NCBI RefSeq assembly: GCF_004331465.1
Contig: NZ_SJKB01000002.1
Span: 558,001-622,000 of the forward strand
DNA from: Kribbella pittospori
Lineage (GTDB): Bacteria > Actinomycetota > Actinomycetes > Propionibacteriales > Kribbellaceae
Length of the DNA: 64,000 bases
Reading direction: 5' to 3'
Shown here: positions 35,551 to 45,721 of the stretch, in pieces
Layout of the letters: each line of letters begins with the position of its first letter
Position numbering within the stretch: the stretch's first letter is position 1
Program-made: the position numbers and the translations under genes
Notes under the pieces: generated by a model
The model's database searches: none
The model's input: the letters and a program-made list of their open reading frames with translations, nothing else
What the model was told of the DNA's origin: nothing

Positions 35551-37206
35551 ATGGAGCTCAGGCTGGGGCCGCTGCTGCGGTACGTCGACGAGACCCGGGC
35601 CACCGTCTGGGTGGAGACCAGCGGTCCGGCCGAGGTCGAGGTGCTCGGCCACACGGCCCGGACCTGGTCGGTGCACGGCCACCACTACGCGCTGGTCCGG
35701 ATCGAGGGCCTCGAGCCGGACTCCACGACGCCGTACGAGGTGATGCTGGACGGCAGGACGGTGTGGCCGGTCGCGTACAGCCCGTACGGCCCGAGTGTGA
35801 TCCGGACACCGCGTGCGGACGGGACCTTCCGGCTGACGTTCGGGTCGTGCCGCCGGTCCGCGCCGTTCGACGAGAAGGGGTTCAAGGAGTTCGGCCCGGA
35901 CGCGTTGGTCGCGCTGGCCGAGTCGGTGGCAGCCGGTGAGGACGATCAACCGGATGCGGTGCTGCTCCTCGGTGACCAGGTGTACGCCGACGACCCGTCC
36001 GACGCCGTACTGCGTCGGCTGCACGAGGCCCACGGTGGTCGGCCAGGGTCCGAGGTCGCCGATGAGATCGGGAACTTCGAGGAGTACACCTGGCTGTACG
36101 ACGACTCGTGGACGACTCCCGCCGTGCGCTGGCTGTTCTCGACGGTCCCGCTGTGCATGCTGCTCGACGACCACGACCTGCGCGACGACTGGAACACCTC
36201 GCTGACCTGGCGTCGCTGGGTGACCGGGCAGCCGTGGTGGCACGACCGGGTCGTCGGCGCCTACGCGTCGTACTGGGTCTATCAGCACCTCGGCAATCTC
36301 TCGCCCGAGCAGCTCGACCGGGACGCGACGTACCGCGCAATGCTCACGATCGAGGACGACGACGAACGTACGGCGTACCTGGACAGCTTCGCCTGGACCG
36401 CGGACGAGGATCCGGCGTCGACCCGCTGGAGTTTCTACCGCGACTTCGGCGATGTCCGGCTGCTCGCGATCGACTCACGGTGCTCCCGGCATCTGGACCC
36501 GGACGAGCGGGCGATGGTCGACACCCACGAGTGGGAGTGGGTACAACGGCACACGGTCGGCGCGACGCGTCCGATCCGGCATCTCCTGCTGGCCTCGACC
36601 CTGCCGTTCCTGCTCGCGCCCGGGCTGCATCACCTGGAGGGATGGGACGAGGCGATCTCGTCCGGCGCATGGGGTCGGCGCGGCGCCCGAGTGGGCGAGA
36701 AGATCCGGCAGCGCATGGATCTGGAGCACTGGGCGTCGTTCCGGAAGTCGCTGGACGATATGACCACGCTGCTGACCGAGGTGGTCGGCGGTGAGGATCC
36801 GCCGGCGTCGATCCTGATGCTGTCCGGCGACGTGCACTGCAGCTACATTGCCGAGGCCCGGCTGACGACCGTCGAGCATCCGGGTACGGCGATCCGCCAG
36901 CTCACCATGTCGCCGTTCCGGAACCCGGTGCCGCAGCACATCAGGTGGGGCAATCACATCCTCGGGACCCGGTGGATGACCGCGCTGCTGCACCGCCTCG
37001 CGCGGTCGGCCGGCGTACGGGATGTGGCGGCGGACTGGCGGCTGTCGCACGGGCCGTGGTTCGAGAACGGGGCGATGACGGTGACGCTGTCCGGCGAGAA
37101 GTGGACCGTCGATGTCGATCACGCAGTGTTGCGAGGTGATATGCAGGTGTTGCGGCGCACGGTGACCTGCGGCGGCCTAGACTCAACCAAGCGTTTGACG
37201 TCCTGA
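35551..37206 (+). CDS. PhoD-like phosphodiesterase/phosphatase
   Basis: This 551-residue metallophosphoesterase of the alkaline phosphatase D group has metal-site motifs LLGDQVYADDPSD, LLDDHDLRDDWN and SGDVHCSY. It lacks a signal peptide, so unlike classic Tat-exported PhoD it is probably cytoplasmic. TAGGTT (35539-35544) lies 6 bp before the ATG, a leaderless arrangement. It follows the TetR gene by 17 bp but seems to have its own promoter. Confidence 0.9.
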   Translation: MELRLGPLLRYVDETRATVWVETSGPAEVEVLGHTARTWSVHGHHYALVRIEGLEPDSTTPYEVMLDGRTVWPVAYSPYGPSVIRTPRADGTFRLTFGSCRRSAPFDEKGFKEFGPDALVALAESVAAGEDDQPDAVLLLGDQVYADDPSDAVLRRLHEAHGGRPGSEVADEIGNFEEYTWLYDDSWTTPAVRWLFSTVPLCMLLDDHDLRDDWNTSLTWRRWVTGQPWWHDRVVGAYASYWVYQHLGNLSPEQLDRDATYRAMLTIEDDDERTAYLDSFAWTADEDPASTRWSFYRDFGDVRLLAIDSRCSRHLDPDERAMVDTHEWEWVQRHTVGATRPIRHLLLASTLPFLLAPGLHHLEGWDEAISSGAWGRRGARVGEKIRQRMDLEHWASFRKSLDDMTTLLTEVVGGEDPPASILMLSGDVHCSYIAEARLTTVEHPGTAIRQLTMSPFRNPVPQHIRWGNHILGTRWMTALLHRLARSAGVRDVAADWRLSHGPWFENGAMTVTLSGEKWTVDVDHAVLRGDMQVLRRTVTCGGLDSTKRLTS

Positions 37207-37254
37207 AGCTGCCAATGAACTCATCAGAACCGCACGCCACGGAAGGCTGATGAC

Positions 37255-38130
37255 ATGCGACCCTCCACTGTCCGGCGCGCAGCCGCTGCGCTCGCCGTAA
37301 CCGCTCTGGCCCTGACCGCACTGCCTGCCAAGGCCGATCCGGTCAAGCCGCCGCGACTGTCGGCCGCGGCCATCACCTCTGCCCTGAACGAGGACGTCTC
37401 GATCCCGGGCACCACCTGGATGACCCGGCCGGACGGCACCGTCGAGGTGTCCTACGACTCGACCGTCACCGGCTCCAAGCTGACCTCACTGACCGGCGTG
37501 ACCAAGAAGCTCGGGGCGGGCGTCGTACTGACGAAGCTGCCCGGCAAGCTGACCACACGGATCAGCGGCGGGAGCGCGATCTACGGCGGGGACGTGAAGT
37601 GCTCGGCCGGCTTCAACGTCTCGCGGCGGGGCATCTACTACCTGCTCACCGCCGGTCACTGCGGTGCCGAGGCCGCGACCTGGTACAACAACTCGGCCAA
37701 GACGTCCCGGCTCGGCCAGCGGCACCACTTCAGCTTCCCGGGGAACGACTACTCGCTGATCGTCTACCGGACCGACATCTCGCGGCCCGGCGGCAGCGTG
37801 AACCTGTACAACGGGCGGTCGCAGGACATCAGCCGGGCGGTGAACCCGAACCTCGGCAAGTACGTGTACCGCGCCGGCGGCACCACCGGCCTGCACAGCG
37901 GCACAGTGACCGGGCTCAACGTCACGGTGAACTACCCCGAAGGCCGCGTCACCGGCATGATCCGGACCAGCGTCTGCTCGGAGCCGGGCGACTCGGGTGG
38001 TCCGCTGTTCTACCGGCAGTACGCCTACGGACTGCTCTCCGGCGGCAGCGGCGACTGCAGTTCGGGCGGTGTCAGCTACTTCCAGCCGGTCGTCGAGGCC
38101 CTCACCCGGTACGGCGTCGCCGTGTACTGA
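37255..38130 (+). CDS. streptogrisin-like serine protease 1
   Basis: This 291-residue secreted S1 protease precursor has a signal peptide to about residue 27, a pro-region to about 105 and a mature domain with His135 (TAGHC), Asp165 (GNDYS) and Ser247 (GDSGGP). Paired cysteines near the histidine and serine fit the two disulfides of the alpha-lytic/streptogrisin group. GGAAGG precedes the ATG. It is a tandem paralogue of the next gene. Confidence 0.94.
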   Translation: MRPSTVRRAAAALAVTALALTALPAKADPVKPPRLSAAAITSALNEDVSIPGTTWMTRPDGTVEVSYDSTVTGSKLTSLTGVTKKLGAGVVLTKLPGKLTTRISGGSAIYGGDVKCSAGFNVSRRGIYYLLTAGHCGAEAATWYNNSAKTSRLGQRHHFSFPGNDYSLIVYRTDISRPGGSVNLYNGRSQDISRAVNPNLGKYVYRAGGTTGLHSGTVTGLNVTVNYPEGRVTGMIRTSVCSEPGDSGGPLFYRQYAYGLLSGGSGDCSSGGVSYFQPVVEALTRYGVAVY

Positions 38131-38259
38131 CCGGAGGATTACCCTCACGCTCCGAGCTCGGGCGAATACTCACGGACAGATCTGGGTACTACTGCTCACG
38201 GTTTTAAGTCAAGGACGCACCCGCCCCGAGCGCGTCCTCATCGTGAGGAGGCTGAAACC

Positions 38260-39144
38260 GTGAAATTCTCTCCGCTTCGCCGTACCACCGCGATCCTGGC
38301 AGCCGCCGGGCTCGCCGCCGCCGGGCTGCTGGCCACCCAGGCCAGCGCCGCCCCGATCAAGCCGTCGGCACTGTCGGCGACCGCCATCACCGCCACGCTG
38401 AGCAAGGACGCGTCCATCCCGGGCACGGCCTGGCAGACCAACCCGGACGGCCGGATCATCGTCTCGTACGACGACACGGTCACCGGTGCCAAGCTGTCCT
38501 CGCTCACCGGCGTCACCAAGCAGTTCGGCGACCGGGTCACCCTGGAGAAGATCTCCGGCAAGCTGACCAAGTACATCGCCGGCGGTGACGCGATCTACGG
38601 CGGGCAGTACCGCTGCTCGCTCGGCTTCAACGTCCGCAGTGGCAGCACGTACTACTTCCTGACCGCCGGTCACTGCGGCAACATCGCATCCAGCTGGTAC
38701 TCGAACTCGGGCCACACCACGCTGCTCGGCACCACCTTCGGGTCGAGCTTCCCCGGCAACGACTACGCGATCGTCAAGTACAGCACGTCGTTCACGAACC
38801 ACCCCGGAACGGTGGACCTGTACAACGGCACGAGCCAGGACATCACCAGGTCGGCCAACGCGACCGTCGGCCAGGCCGTCAAGCGCAGCGGTAGCACCAC
38901 CGGGGTGCACAGCGGCACAGTCACCGCTACGAACGCCACGGTGAACTACGCCGAAGGCACCGTCACCGGCCTGATCCGCACCAACGTGTGCGCAGAGGGC
39001 GGCGACTCCGGCGGCGCGCTGTTCGCCGGTTCCACGGCCCTCGGCCTCACCTCCGGCGGCTCCGGCAACTGCAGCAGCGGCGGGACGACGTACTTCCAGC
39101 CCGTCACCGAAGCACTCTCCCGCTACGGCGTGAGCGTCTACTGA
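38260..39144 (+). CDS. streptogrisin-like serine protease 2
   Basis: This 294-residue secreted S1 protease precursor is organised like its neighbour: signal peptide to about residue 30, short pro-region, then His138 (TAGHC), Asp168 (GNDYA) and Ser250 (GDSGGA). The start is GTG with AGGAGG upstream. A hairpin with AGGACGC/GCGTCCT arms at about 38212-38235 lies in the 129-bp gap before it. The tandem pair probably arose by duplication. Confidence 0.94.
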   Translation: MKFSPLRRTTAILAAAGLAAAGLLATQASAAPIKPSALSATAITATLSKDASIPGTAWQTNPDGRIIVSYDDTVTGAKLSSLTGVTKQFGDRVTLEKISGKLTKYIAGGDAIYGGQYRCSLGFNVRSGSTYYFLTAGHCGNIASSWYSNSGHTTLLGTTFGSSFPGNDYAIVKYSTSFTNHPGTVDLYNGTSQDITRSANATVGQAVKRSGSTTGVHSGTVTATNATVNYAEGTVTGLIRTNVCAEGGDSGGALFAGSTALGLTSGGSGNCSSGGTTYFQPVTEALSRYGVSVY

Positions 39145-39162
39145 CCCCTGCAACAACAACAG

Positions 39163-39188
39163 CGCCCCGGACCACCCGGTCCGGGGCG
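39163..39188. terminator. bidirectional terminator
   Basis: An 11-bp perfect stem, CGCCCCGGACC/GGTCCGGGGCG, has an ACCC loop and weaker CAACAG/TTGT pairing outside it. It lies 18 bp after the protease 2 stop and 8 bp before the rlmB stop on the other strand. Confidence 0.82.
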
Positions 39189-39196
39189 TTGTCACA

Positions 39197-40156
39197 TCAC
39201 GCGCGGCGGCGGGAGATTTCGTAGAGGGCTACGCCGGTGGCGATGCCGGCGTTGAGGGACTCGGTGGCTGACGTCATCGGGATCGAGACGATCAGGTCGC
39301 AGTTCTCGCGGACCAGCCGGGCCAGACCCTTGCCTTCGGAGCCGACGACCAGGACCAGAGGCTCGGTGGCGACGTCCAGGTCGGGGAGCTCGACGGCGCC
39401 ACCCATGTCCAGGCCGACGACCATGAGGCCGGCGTCCTTGTACGACTTCAGCGCGCGGTTGAGGTTGGTCGCCCGGGCGACTGGGATCCGCGCCGCGGCA
39501 CCGGCCGACGTCTTCCACGCCGACGCCGACACGGACGCCGCCCGACGCTCCGGCACCAGTACGCCGTGCGCACCGAAGGCCGCCGCGGACCGGGTGATCG
39601 CGCCCAGGTTGCGCGGATCGGTCACCCCGTCCAGCGCGACCACGAGCGGCACCTCGCCGGCGGCGTACGCCCGGTCGAGCAGGTCGTCGGGATGCGCGTA
39701 CTCGTACGGCGGGATCTGCACCGCGACACCTTGATGGGCGCCGCCGGCGGTGACCCGGTCGAGCTCGGCCCGCGGCACCTCGAGCACCGAGACGCCGTGC
39801 TCGACCGCGAGCAGCAATGCCTCCCGCAGCCGGGCGTCCCGTTCGGTGCCTTCGGCAACATGCAGCGCCGCGGCCGGTACGTCGGCCCGCAGCGCCTCGA
39901 CCACCGGGTTGCGGCCGTAGACCCACTCGACCGTGGAGTCGGTGTCCTTGCGGGCCGGGCGGCGAGTGCGCTCACGCTCGTTGGCGCGCTCCTTCGCCTT
40001 GGCCCGCTTGTGCGCCGGGTGCTTGACCCGGTCCACCGCCTTCGGGGTCGGGCCCTTGCCCTCCAGACCGCGGCGGACCCGGCCACCGGATCCGGCGGTC
40101 GGGTTGCCCCGCGGCTTCTTGCGGATGGCGCCCTTGCGCTGGCTACTTCCCGGCAC
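39197..40156 (-). CDS. rlmB: 23S rRNA 2'-O-methyltransferase RlmB (TrmH family)
   Basis: This 319-residue SPOUT methyltransferase has a basic N-terminal tail (about 1-75), the [12 protein letters not shown] start of the RlmB fold, [29 protein letters not shown] and the knot motif [13 protein letters not shown]. It would methylate G2251 (E. coli numbering) of 23S rRNA. It begins one base after the cysS stop, a conserved actinobacterial pair. Confidence 0.95.
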   Translation of the reverse strand: MPGSSQRKGAIRKKPRGNPTAGSGGRVRRGLEGKGPTPKAVDRVKHPAHKRAKAKERANERERTRRPARKDTDSTVEWVYGRNPVVEALRADVPAAALHVAEGTERDARLREALLLAVEHGVSVLEVPRAELDRVTAGGAHQGVAVQIPPYEYAHPDDLLDRAYAAGEVPLVVALDGVTDPRNLGAITRSAAAFGAHGVLVPERRAASVSASAWKTSAGAAARIPVARATNLNRALKSYKDAGLMVVGLDMGGAVELPDLDVATEPLVLVVGSEGKGLARLVRENCDLIVSIPMTSATESLNAGIATGVALYEISRRRA

Positions 40157-40157
40157 G

Positions 40158-41594
40158 TCAGCTTCCTTCGTCGGTTGTAGTCGGTGCCGCCAGCGACCAG
40201 CGTGGTCCCTGCGGCGTGTCCTCGACGACGACGCCGAGCGCCTTCAGCCGGTCGCGGATCGCGTCCGACGCGGCGTAGTCCTTGCGTTCGCGGGCGGCCT
40301 GCCGCTGCTCCAGCAGCGCCTTGACCAACCCGTCCACCACCTCGGTCAGCTCGCCGCCGACGTCGGACCGCGACGCCCACGGGTCGGCCAACGGGTCGAG
40401 CCCGAGGACCTCGAGCATCCCGCGCACTGCCGCCAGGCTCTCCCGCAACGCGGGCGAATCCCCGTCCGCGAGCAACTTGTTCCCGTCCCGCACGGTGTTG
40501 TGCAGTACGGCGAACGCCGCCGGCGTCCCCAGGTCGTCGTCCATCGCCGCGCCGAAGTCGGACGGCAACTCGGCCGCCGGCTCGACTCCGCCGGTCACCT
40601 CGGTCGCCCGGGTGACGAAGCCCTCGACCCGCTGGAACCCCTTCGCGGCCTCGTCCAGCGCCTCGAACGAGAACTCCACCACCGAGCGGTAGTGCGACTG
40701 CACCAGGTAGTACCGCAGCTCGATCGGCCGGACCCGCTGGACCACGTTGCGCACGATCGCGCCGTTGCCCATCGACTTCGACATCTTCTCGCCGGCGGTG
40801 GTGACGAGCGCGTTGTGCATCCAGAACCGGGCGAACTTCCGCCCGACCGCGGTCGACTGGGCCAGCTCGTTCTCGTGGTGCGGGAACCGCAGGTCCAGAC
40901 CGCCGCCGTGGATGTCGAACTCGTCACCGAGGTACTTGCCCGCCATCGCGGAGCACTCCAGATGCCAGCCCGGGCGGCCGCGGCCGTACGGCGCCGGCCA
41001 GGAGGCCGTCCGCGGAGTGTCCGGGGTGTACCCCTTCCACAGTGCGAAGTCGCGCGGGTCCCGCTTGCCGCGCGGGTCCGCGTCCTCGGCGGCCTCCATG
41101 TCGTCGATCTTCTGGTGCGACAGTTCGCCGTACGACGGCCACGACCGGATGTCGAAGTACACGTCGCCGGAACCGTCCGGGGCGACGTACGCGTGGCCGC
41201 GCTCGATCAGCTCGTCGATCAGCTCGAGCATCTCCGGGATGTGACCGGTGGCGCGCGGCTCGTACGTCGGCGGGCGGCAGCCGAGTACGTCGTACGACCA
41301 GTGCAGCTCGCGCTCGAACTCGTAGGCGTGCGCCCACCACGGCACACCGCGCTCGGCCGACTTGGCCAGGATCTTGTCCTCGATGTCGGTCACGTTCGCG
41401 ATCACGGTGACCTCGTACCCGGACCGCTCCATCCAGCGCCGCAGAACGTCGAAGACGACTTCCTTGTAGATGTGCCCGACGTGCGGCGCACCCTGCACCG
41501 TCAGCCCACAGTGGTAGATCCCGACCTTGCCCGGATGGACCGGCTCGAAATCCCGCACTGCTGCCGTCATGGTGTCGTACAAGCGAAGTGTCAC
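40158..41594 (-). CDS. cysS: cysteinyl-tRNA synthetase
   Basis: This 478-residue class I synthetase has the zinc-site cysteine in YHCGLTVQG, a HIGH-type motif (GAPHVGH) and KMSKS ([11 protein letters not shown]). It charges tRNA-Cys. The start is GTG, with TACCCT six bases upstream on the minus strand, suggesting a leaderless mRNA. It is divergent from the first metallopeptidase gene. Confidence 0.97.
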   Translation of the reverse strand: MTLRLYDTMTAAVRDFEPVHPGKVGIYHCGLTVQGAPHVGHIYKEVVFDVLRRWMERSGYEVTVIANVTDIEDKILAKSAERGVPWWAHAYEFERELHWSYDVLGCRPPTYEPRATGHIPEMLELIDELIERGHAYVAPDGSGDVYFDIRSWPSYGELSHQKIDDMEAAEDADPRGKRDPRDFALWKGYTPDTPRTASWPAPYGRGRPGWHLECSAMAGKYLGDEFDIHGGGLDLRFPHHENELAQSTAVGRKFARFWMHNALVTTAGEKMSKSMGNGAIVRNVVQRVRPIELRYYLVQSHYRSVVEFSFEALDEAAKGFQRVEGFVTRATEVTGGVEPAAELPSDFGAAMDDDLGTPAAFAVLHNTVRDGNKLLADGDSPALRESLAAVRGMLEVLGLDPLADPWASRSDVGGELTEVVDGLVKALLEQRQAARERKDYAASDAIRDRLKALGVVVEDTPQGPRWSLAAPTTTDEGS

Positions 41595-41667
41595 CGGTCA
41601 AGGGTAACGGGAAGTGGCACTCCCTCTTGACAAAATACCGGCAGGAGCACTTGTCAGGAGGAATCCG

Positions 41668-42825
41668 TTGCCGAACCAGCCACCGTACGGCCCGCCGCCG
41701 CAACAGCCGGGGCCGTACCAGGGCCCACCGCCCCCGCAGTACGGTCCGCCACCGGGTCCACCACCGCAGTACTGGGGTCCACCGCAGGGTCCACCGCGCA
41801 TGGGCCCGCCGATGGGCCCGCCGCCGGGGCCGGGATTCGGCTGGGGGTCGAACGGGTTCCCACCGCCGCCCAAGAAGAAGAGCAAGGTCGGCTGGATCGT
41901 GCTGCCGATCGCGATCGTGGGTCTCGCCATCGTCGGGTTCGCGGTCCTCAGCAGCTTGCTGAAGCACAACAGCGACGACTACAGCCAGCCCGAGCCGACG
42001 TCATCGACGTACGAGCCGACCGAGGGCCCGACGTACTTCCCCACGACCACCAAGGTCCCGACCACCAAACCGACCCAGCCCAAGCCGACCCAGACCAGGA
42101 CGACGCCTCCGCCGCCGTCGAATTCCGACATGGTCACCAAGAACCGGATCTACAGGACCGGCAAGCAGTCGTCGGTGGGCTGCCGCGAGTCCGGAGCCCG
42201 GGCCACCAGTACGGCGAACGCGCAGAAGTACTACGTCACCGTGCTGCGCTGCCTGATCCGCGCCTGGCCGAAGCAGGTGACACTGGCCGGCGCCAGATTC
42301 GCCGCGCCACACCTGATCGTCTTCCACAAGTCGGCGTCGACGCCGTGCGGTACCGACGGGGGGATCTCGTTCTACTGCTCCGCCAACGCCACGATCTACA
42401 TGGACGTGGACTCCGACCTGCAGTACAGCAAGCAGAACTCGATCTTCGCGCGAGCTGTCATGACCGACACGGTGGCCCACGAGTTCGGCCACCACGTCCA
42501 GAACATGACCGGCATCCTCCGGGCGTCGTCGAATCTGGAGTACCAGCTCAGCGGGGACAAGTCCCTGGAGATGAGCCGCCGGCTGGAGATCCAGGCGACC
42601 TGCTTCGGCGCGGTGTTCATGGGCGCGAACAAGAACAGTTACAAGATGACCGGATCGCTCAAGTACTGGTGGACCTGGATGACGGCACATTCCGGCGACG
42701 AGTACGGAACCCGCCGCGACCACGGCAGCCGCACGGTCCAGCCACGCTGGGCCAATGCAGGCTTCAACACCCTCAGCCCGGCGGCCTGCAATACCTACGT
42801 TGCCGCGGCGAAGTACGTGAAGTAG
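41668..42825 (+). CDS. membrane-anchored zinc metallopeptidase 1
   Basis: This 385-residue protein resembles the YpfJ-type neutral zinc metallopeptidases (PF04228). I chose the TTG at 41668 because AGGAGG lies exactly 6 bp upstream and the product then begins MPNQPPYGPP like its paralogues. A Pro/Gly/Gln-rich cytoplasmic tail (1 to about 68) is followed by a KKKSK stop-transfer, a membrane helix (about 73-96), a Pro/Thr linker and the catalytic domain with His271, Glu272 and His275 (HEFGHHVQ) and Glu307 (LEIQATC). Six conserved cysteines end in ACNTY. Confidence 0.9.
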   Translation: MPNQPPYGPPPQQPGPYQGPPPPQYGPPPGPPPQYWGPPQGPPRMGPPMGPPPGPGFGWGSNGFPPPPKKKSKVGWIVLPIAIVGLAIVGFAVLSSLLKHNSDDYSQPEPTSSTYEPTEGPTYFPTTTKVPTTKPTQPKPTQTRTTPPPPSNSDMVTKNRIYRTGKQSSVGCRESGARATSTANAQKYYVTVLRCLIRAWPKQVTLAGARFAAPHLIVFHKSASTPCGTDGGISFYCSANATIYMDVDSDLQYSKQNSIFARAVMTDTVAHEFGHHVQNMTGILRASSNLEYQLSGDKSLEMSRRLEIQATCFGAVFMGANKNSYKMTGSLKYWWTWMTAHSGDEYGTRRDHGSRTVQPRWANAGFNTLSPAACNTYVAAAKYVK

Positions 42826-42939
42826 CTGGTGGGTAAATAATCACGTCGGCTACAGACTGGAGGTTTGATTCTTTCTGAGGCCGGGTAGAACCTCCGCCGA
42901 GCGCTCTGTCCGCCCCTCATCGCTCTGTGGAGGTTCACC

Positions 42940-43776
42940 GTGAAGTCCGTCCTCACGGGTGCCGCCGTCACTCTTGGCCTGCTCCTGGCCTCGATCGGCT
43001 CCGCCCAAGCCAGTACGCCGAACACCGACGCGTCGACCGCGTCCCACCAGCCCACCCCGCAGGCCCGCCAGCACGGCATCGACAAGGCCGGCGACGCCTA
43101 CATGGGCTGGCTGCAGAACACCACGACCAGCGCCGCTCCGGCGGTGATGGCCCCGGCCGCCTCGGTCGAAGGCATCGACGTCTCCAGCCACCAGGGCAAC
43201 GTCAACTGGGCCTCGCAGTGGTCGGCCGGCAAACGGTTCGCCTACGTGAAGGCGACCGAAGGCAACTACTACACGAACCCGTACTTCGCCCAGCAGTACA
43301 ACGGGTCCTACAACGTCGGGATGATCCGCGGCGCCTACCACTTCGCCACCCCGAACGACTCCAGCGGCGCCAACCAGGCCACGTACTTCCTGGCCCACGG
43401 CGGCGGCTGGTCCCGGGACGGCAAGACCCTGCCGGGTGCACTCGACATCGAGTACAACCCGTACGGCGCGACCTGCTACGGACTGAGCGCGTCGGCGATG
43501 GTCAGCTGGATCCGCGACTTCCTCAACACTTACAAGGCCCGCACCGGCCGCGACCCGGTCATCTACACCAACCTCGACTGGTGGAGCCGCTGCACCGGCA
43601 ACAGCACCGCCTTCAACTCGACCAATCCGCTCTGGGTGGCCCGCTATGCCTCGGCGCCGGGGACCCTGCCGGGCGGCTGGCCGTTCCACACCATCTGGCA
43701 GTACAGCTCGACGCCGATCGACCAGGACCGTTTCAACGGTGACCAGTCCCGGCTCGTTGCCCTCGCCAACGGGTAA
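42940..43776 (+). CDS. secreted GH25 lysozyme
   Basis: This 278-residue precursor has a signal peptide to about residue 24, a linker, and a glycoside hydrolase family 25 domain from about residue 80 ([22 protein letters not shown] with the catalytic Asp/Glu; IWQYSS). It should cleave peptidoglycan (N-acetylmuramidase). The GTG start follows TGGAGG. It lies among the metallopeptidase cluster, which fits an envelope-remodelling theme. Confidence 0.95.
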   Translation: MKSVLTGAAVTLGLLLASIGSAQASTPNTDASTASHQPTPQARQHGIDKAGDAYMGWLQNTTTSAAPAVMAPAASVEGIDVSSHQGNVNWASQWSAGKRFAYVKATEGNYYTNPYFAQQYNGSYNVGMIRGAYHFATPNDSSGANQATYFLAHGGGWSRDGKTLPGALDIEYNPYGATCYGLSASAMVSWIRDFLNTYKARTGRDPVIYTNLDWWSRCTGNSTAFNSTNPLWVARYASAPGTLPGGWPFHTIWQYSSTPIDQDRFNGDQSRLVALANG

Positions 43777-43807
43777 TTGGGTTGCGGCGGTCTCATAGTC
43801 TCGATCG

Positions 43808-44365
43808 GTGAGCTCTTCACTGCCGATCGAGACCGACCGCCTGACCCTGCGCCGCTACCGCGAAACCGACTACGACGACCTGCTGAAGCTGCAATCGAAC
43901 CCGGATGTGACTCGGTTCCTGCTGTACGACCCGAAGACGCCGGAGCAGGTGAAGGAGTCCCTCGCCGGCCGGCTGGCCGACGTACCGATGGACACCGACG
44001 GTCAGGCGCTCACCGTCGCTGTGATCCTGCGGGAGACCGGCCGGCATGTCGGCGAGGTGTCGTTGTTCGTCCAGAACGCCGAGCACCGCGGCGGCGAGAT
44101 CGGCTTCGTCTTCCACCCCGAGTTCCACGGCCGCGGGTTCGCCGCGGAGGCGTCGGTCGAGCTGCTGCGGATCGGGTTCGAGGACTACGGCATGCACCGG
44201 ATCATCGGCCGGCTGGACGCCACCAACACCAGCTCGGCGAACCTGCTGAAGCGGCTCGGGATGCGCCACGAGGCGACGTTCGTGCAGAACGAGTTCCTCA
44301 AGGGCCGATGGACCGACGAGGCCGTGTTCGCGATGCTCGCCGAGGAGTGGGACAAGCGCTCGTAA
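43808..44365 (+). CDS. GNAT acetyltransferase, RimJ/RimL-like
   Basis: This 185-residue protein has the RimJ/RimL-type beginning IETDRLTLRRYRETDYDDLL, a GEIGFVFHPEFHGRGFAAEA acetyl-CoA-binding motif (R-G-F-A) and RIIGRLDATNTSSANLLKRLG, here split as LDATNTSSANLL. The acceptor is unknown. TAGTCT lies 6 bp before the GTG start, a leaderless layout. Confidence 0.9.
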   Translation: MSSSLPIETDRLTLRRYRETDYDDLLKLQSNPDVTRFLLYDPKTPEQVKESLAGRLADVPMDTDGQALTVAVILRETGRHVGEVSLFVQNAEHRGGEIGFVFHPEFHGRGFAAEASVELLRIGFEDYGMHRIIGRLDATNTSSANLLKRLGMRHEATFVQNEFLKGRWTDEAVFAMLAEEWDKRS

Positions 44366-44428
44366 TTATCTGACCGCGCGACACGCGATCGCGGCACGCG
44401 TTCACCGACTCGGGTCTACCGTCGAAGA

Positions 44429-45718
44429 ATGACCGCCGCCCGTTCCCTCACCGCCCTGATCATCGGTGTGGTCGTGCTGACCTCCGGCTCGCTACCGAGC
44501 GAGGCCGCCAAGGTCGCCCCGCCGCGTCAGATCGCCTACCGCACGTGGACGTCGACCACCGACTTCCTCGCCGGTGCCCAGCAGGGCACCAACGTCACCG
44601 ACGGTGCCCTGACCTTCGGCACCTCGACCGGCACCACGTCGTACGTCGATCCGTTCGGCGACGGCACCGCGAAGAGCTACGACCAGACCAGCTGGGTCTC
44701 GCCGCAGGTCAGCACCGGCTTCGGGCTGACCGAGCTGGTCGCGTCCTGGAACGCCACCACGCCGCCCGGCACCTGGGTCGAGGTCTCGATGGCCGGCCAG
44801 ACCGATGCCGGCACCACGACCAAGTGGTACGTGCTCGGCCGCTGGTCCAGCGGCGACGACACCGCGGCCGGCGACATCCACCGGACCTCGGTGCCGAGTC
44901 AGGGTGATGAGGACGGATCTGTTGCCGTCGACACCTTCACGGCGGCCTCGGGACGCTGGCTGGACCGCTGGCAGCTGAAGGTGACCCTGTACCGGCTGAG
45001 CGGTACGACGCAGAGCCCGGTGGTCCGGTCGGTCGGGGCAATGGCGTCCCGGCTGCCCGACGAGAAGAAGGTTGCCGCGAGCCCCCTTGGCGGCGCGGAG
45101 GGCATCGTTCTCGACGTACCGACGTACTCGCAGGAGACGCACCTCGGGCACTATCCGCAGTGGGACGGCGGTGGCGAGGCCTGGTGCTCAGCGACGTCGA
45201 CGGCGATGGTGCTGGACTACTACGGTGCCGGGCCAACCGCCGGCGAGACGTCCTGGGTCGATCCCGCCGACGCGGATCCACAGGTGGACCACTCGGCTCG
45301 ATCAGTCTTCGACTACGCGTACGACGGTGCCGGGAACTGGCCGTTCAACACGGCGTATGCCGGATCCCGCGGAGTGGACGGGTTCATCACCCGGCTGCGG
45401 TCGCTGACCGAGGCGGAGCAGTTCATCAAGGCCGGCATACCCTTGGTCGCGTCGCTGTCGTTCAAGAAGGGCGACCTGCCCGGCGCGGGCTACGGGACCA
45501 ACGGGCACCTGATGGTGATCGTCGGCTTCGACCCGGCCGGCAACGTGGTCGTCAACGATCCGGCCTCGCACCTGATCCCGAGCAACGGCGAGGTGCGGAC
45601 GACGTACGACCGGACTGCGTTCGAGAACGCGTGGGTACCGCACTCGGGCGGGCTCGTGTACGTCATCCACCCGAGCGGCCTGCAGCTCCCACCGCGGGAG
45701 CCACAGGCCAACTGGTAG
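44429..45718 (+). CDS. secreted C39-like cysteine peptidase
   Basis: This 429-residue precursor has a signal peptide to about residue 29, a beta-rich N-terminal domain (about 35-215) and a papain-like C39_2 domain: VPTYSQETHLG, GEAWCSATSTAMVLDYYG with the catalytic cysteine, GHLMVIVGF with the histidine and VVNDPA with the aspartate. The substrate is unknown. TACCGT (44417-44422) is 6 bp upstream of the ATG. It converges on the first DUF2207 gene. Confidence 0.9.
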   Translation: MTAARSLTALIIGVVVLTSGSLPSEAAKVAPPRQIAYRTWTSTTDFLAGAQQGTNVTDGALTFGTSTGTTSYVDPFGDGTAKSYDQTSWVSPQVSTGFGLTELVASWNATTPPGTWVEVSMAGQTDAGTTTKWYVLGRWSSGDDTAAGDIHRTSVPSQGDEDGSVAVDTFTAASGRWLDRWQLKVTLYRLSGTTQSPVVRSVGAMASRLPDEKKVAASPLGGAEGIVLDVPTYSQETHLGHYPQWDGGGEAWCSATSTAMVLDYYGAGPTAGETSWVDPADADPQVDHSARSVFDYAYDGAGNWPFNTAYAGSRGVDGFITRLRSLTEAEQFIKAGIPLVASLSFKKGDLPGAGYGTNGHLMVIVGFDPAGNVVVNDPASHLIPSNGEVRTTYDRTAFENAWVPHSGGLVYVIHPSGLQLPPREPQANW

Positions 45719-45721
45719 GAC

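Noticed and set aside
42396..42632. Small antisense frames within the metallopeptidase genes
   Set aside because: They mirror conserved codons of the sense genes and have no ribosome binding sites or motifs.
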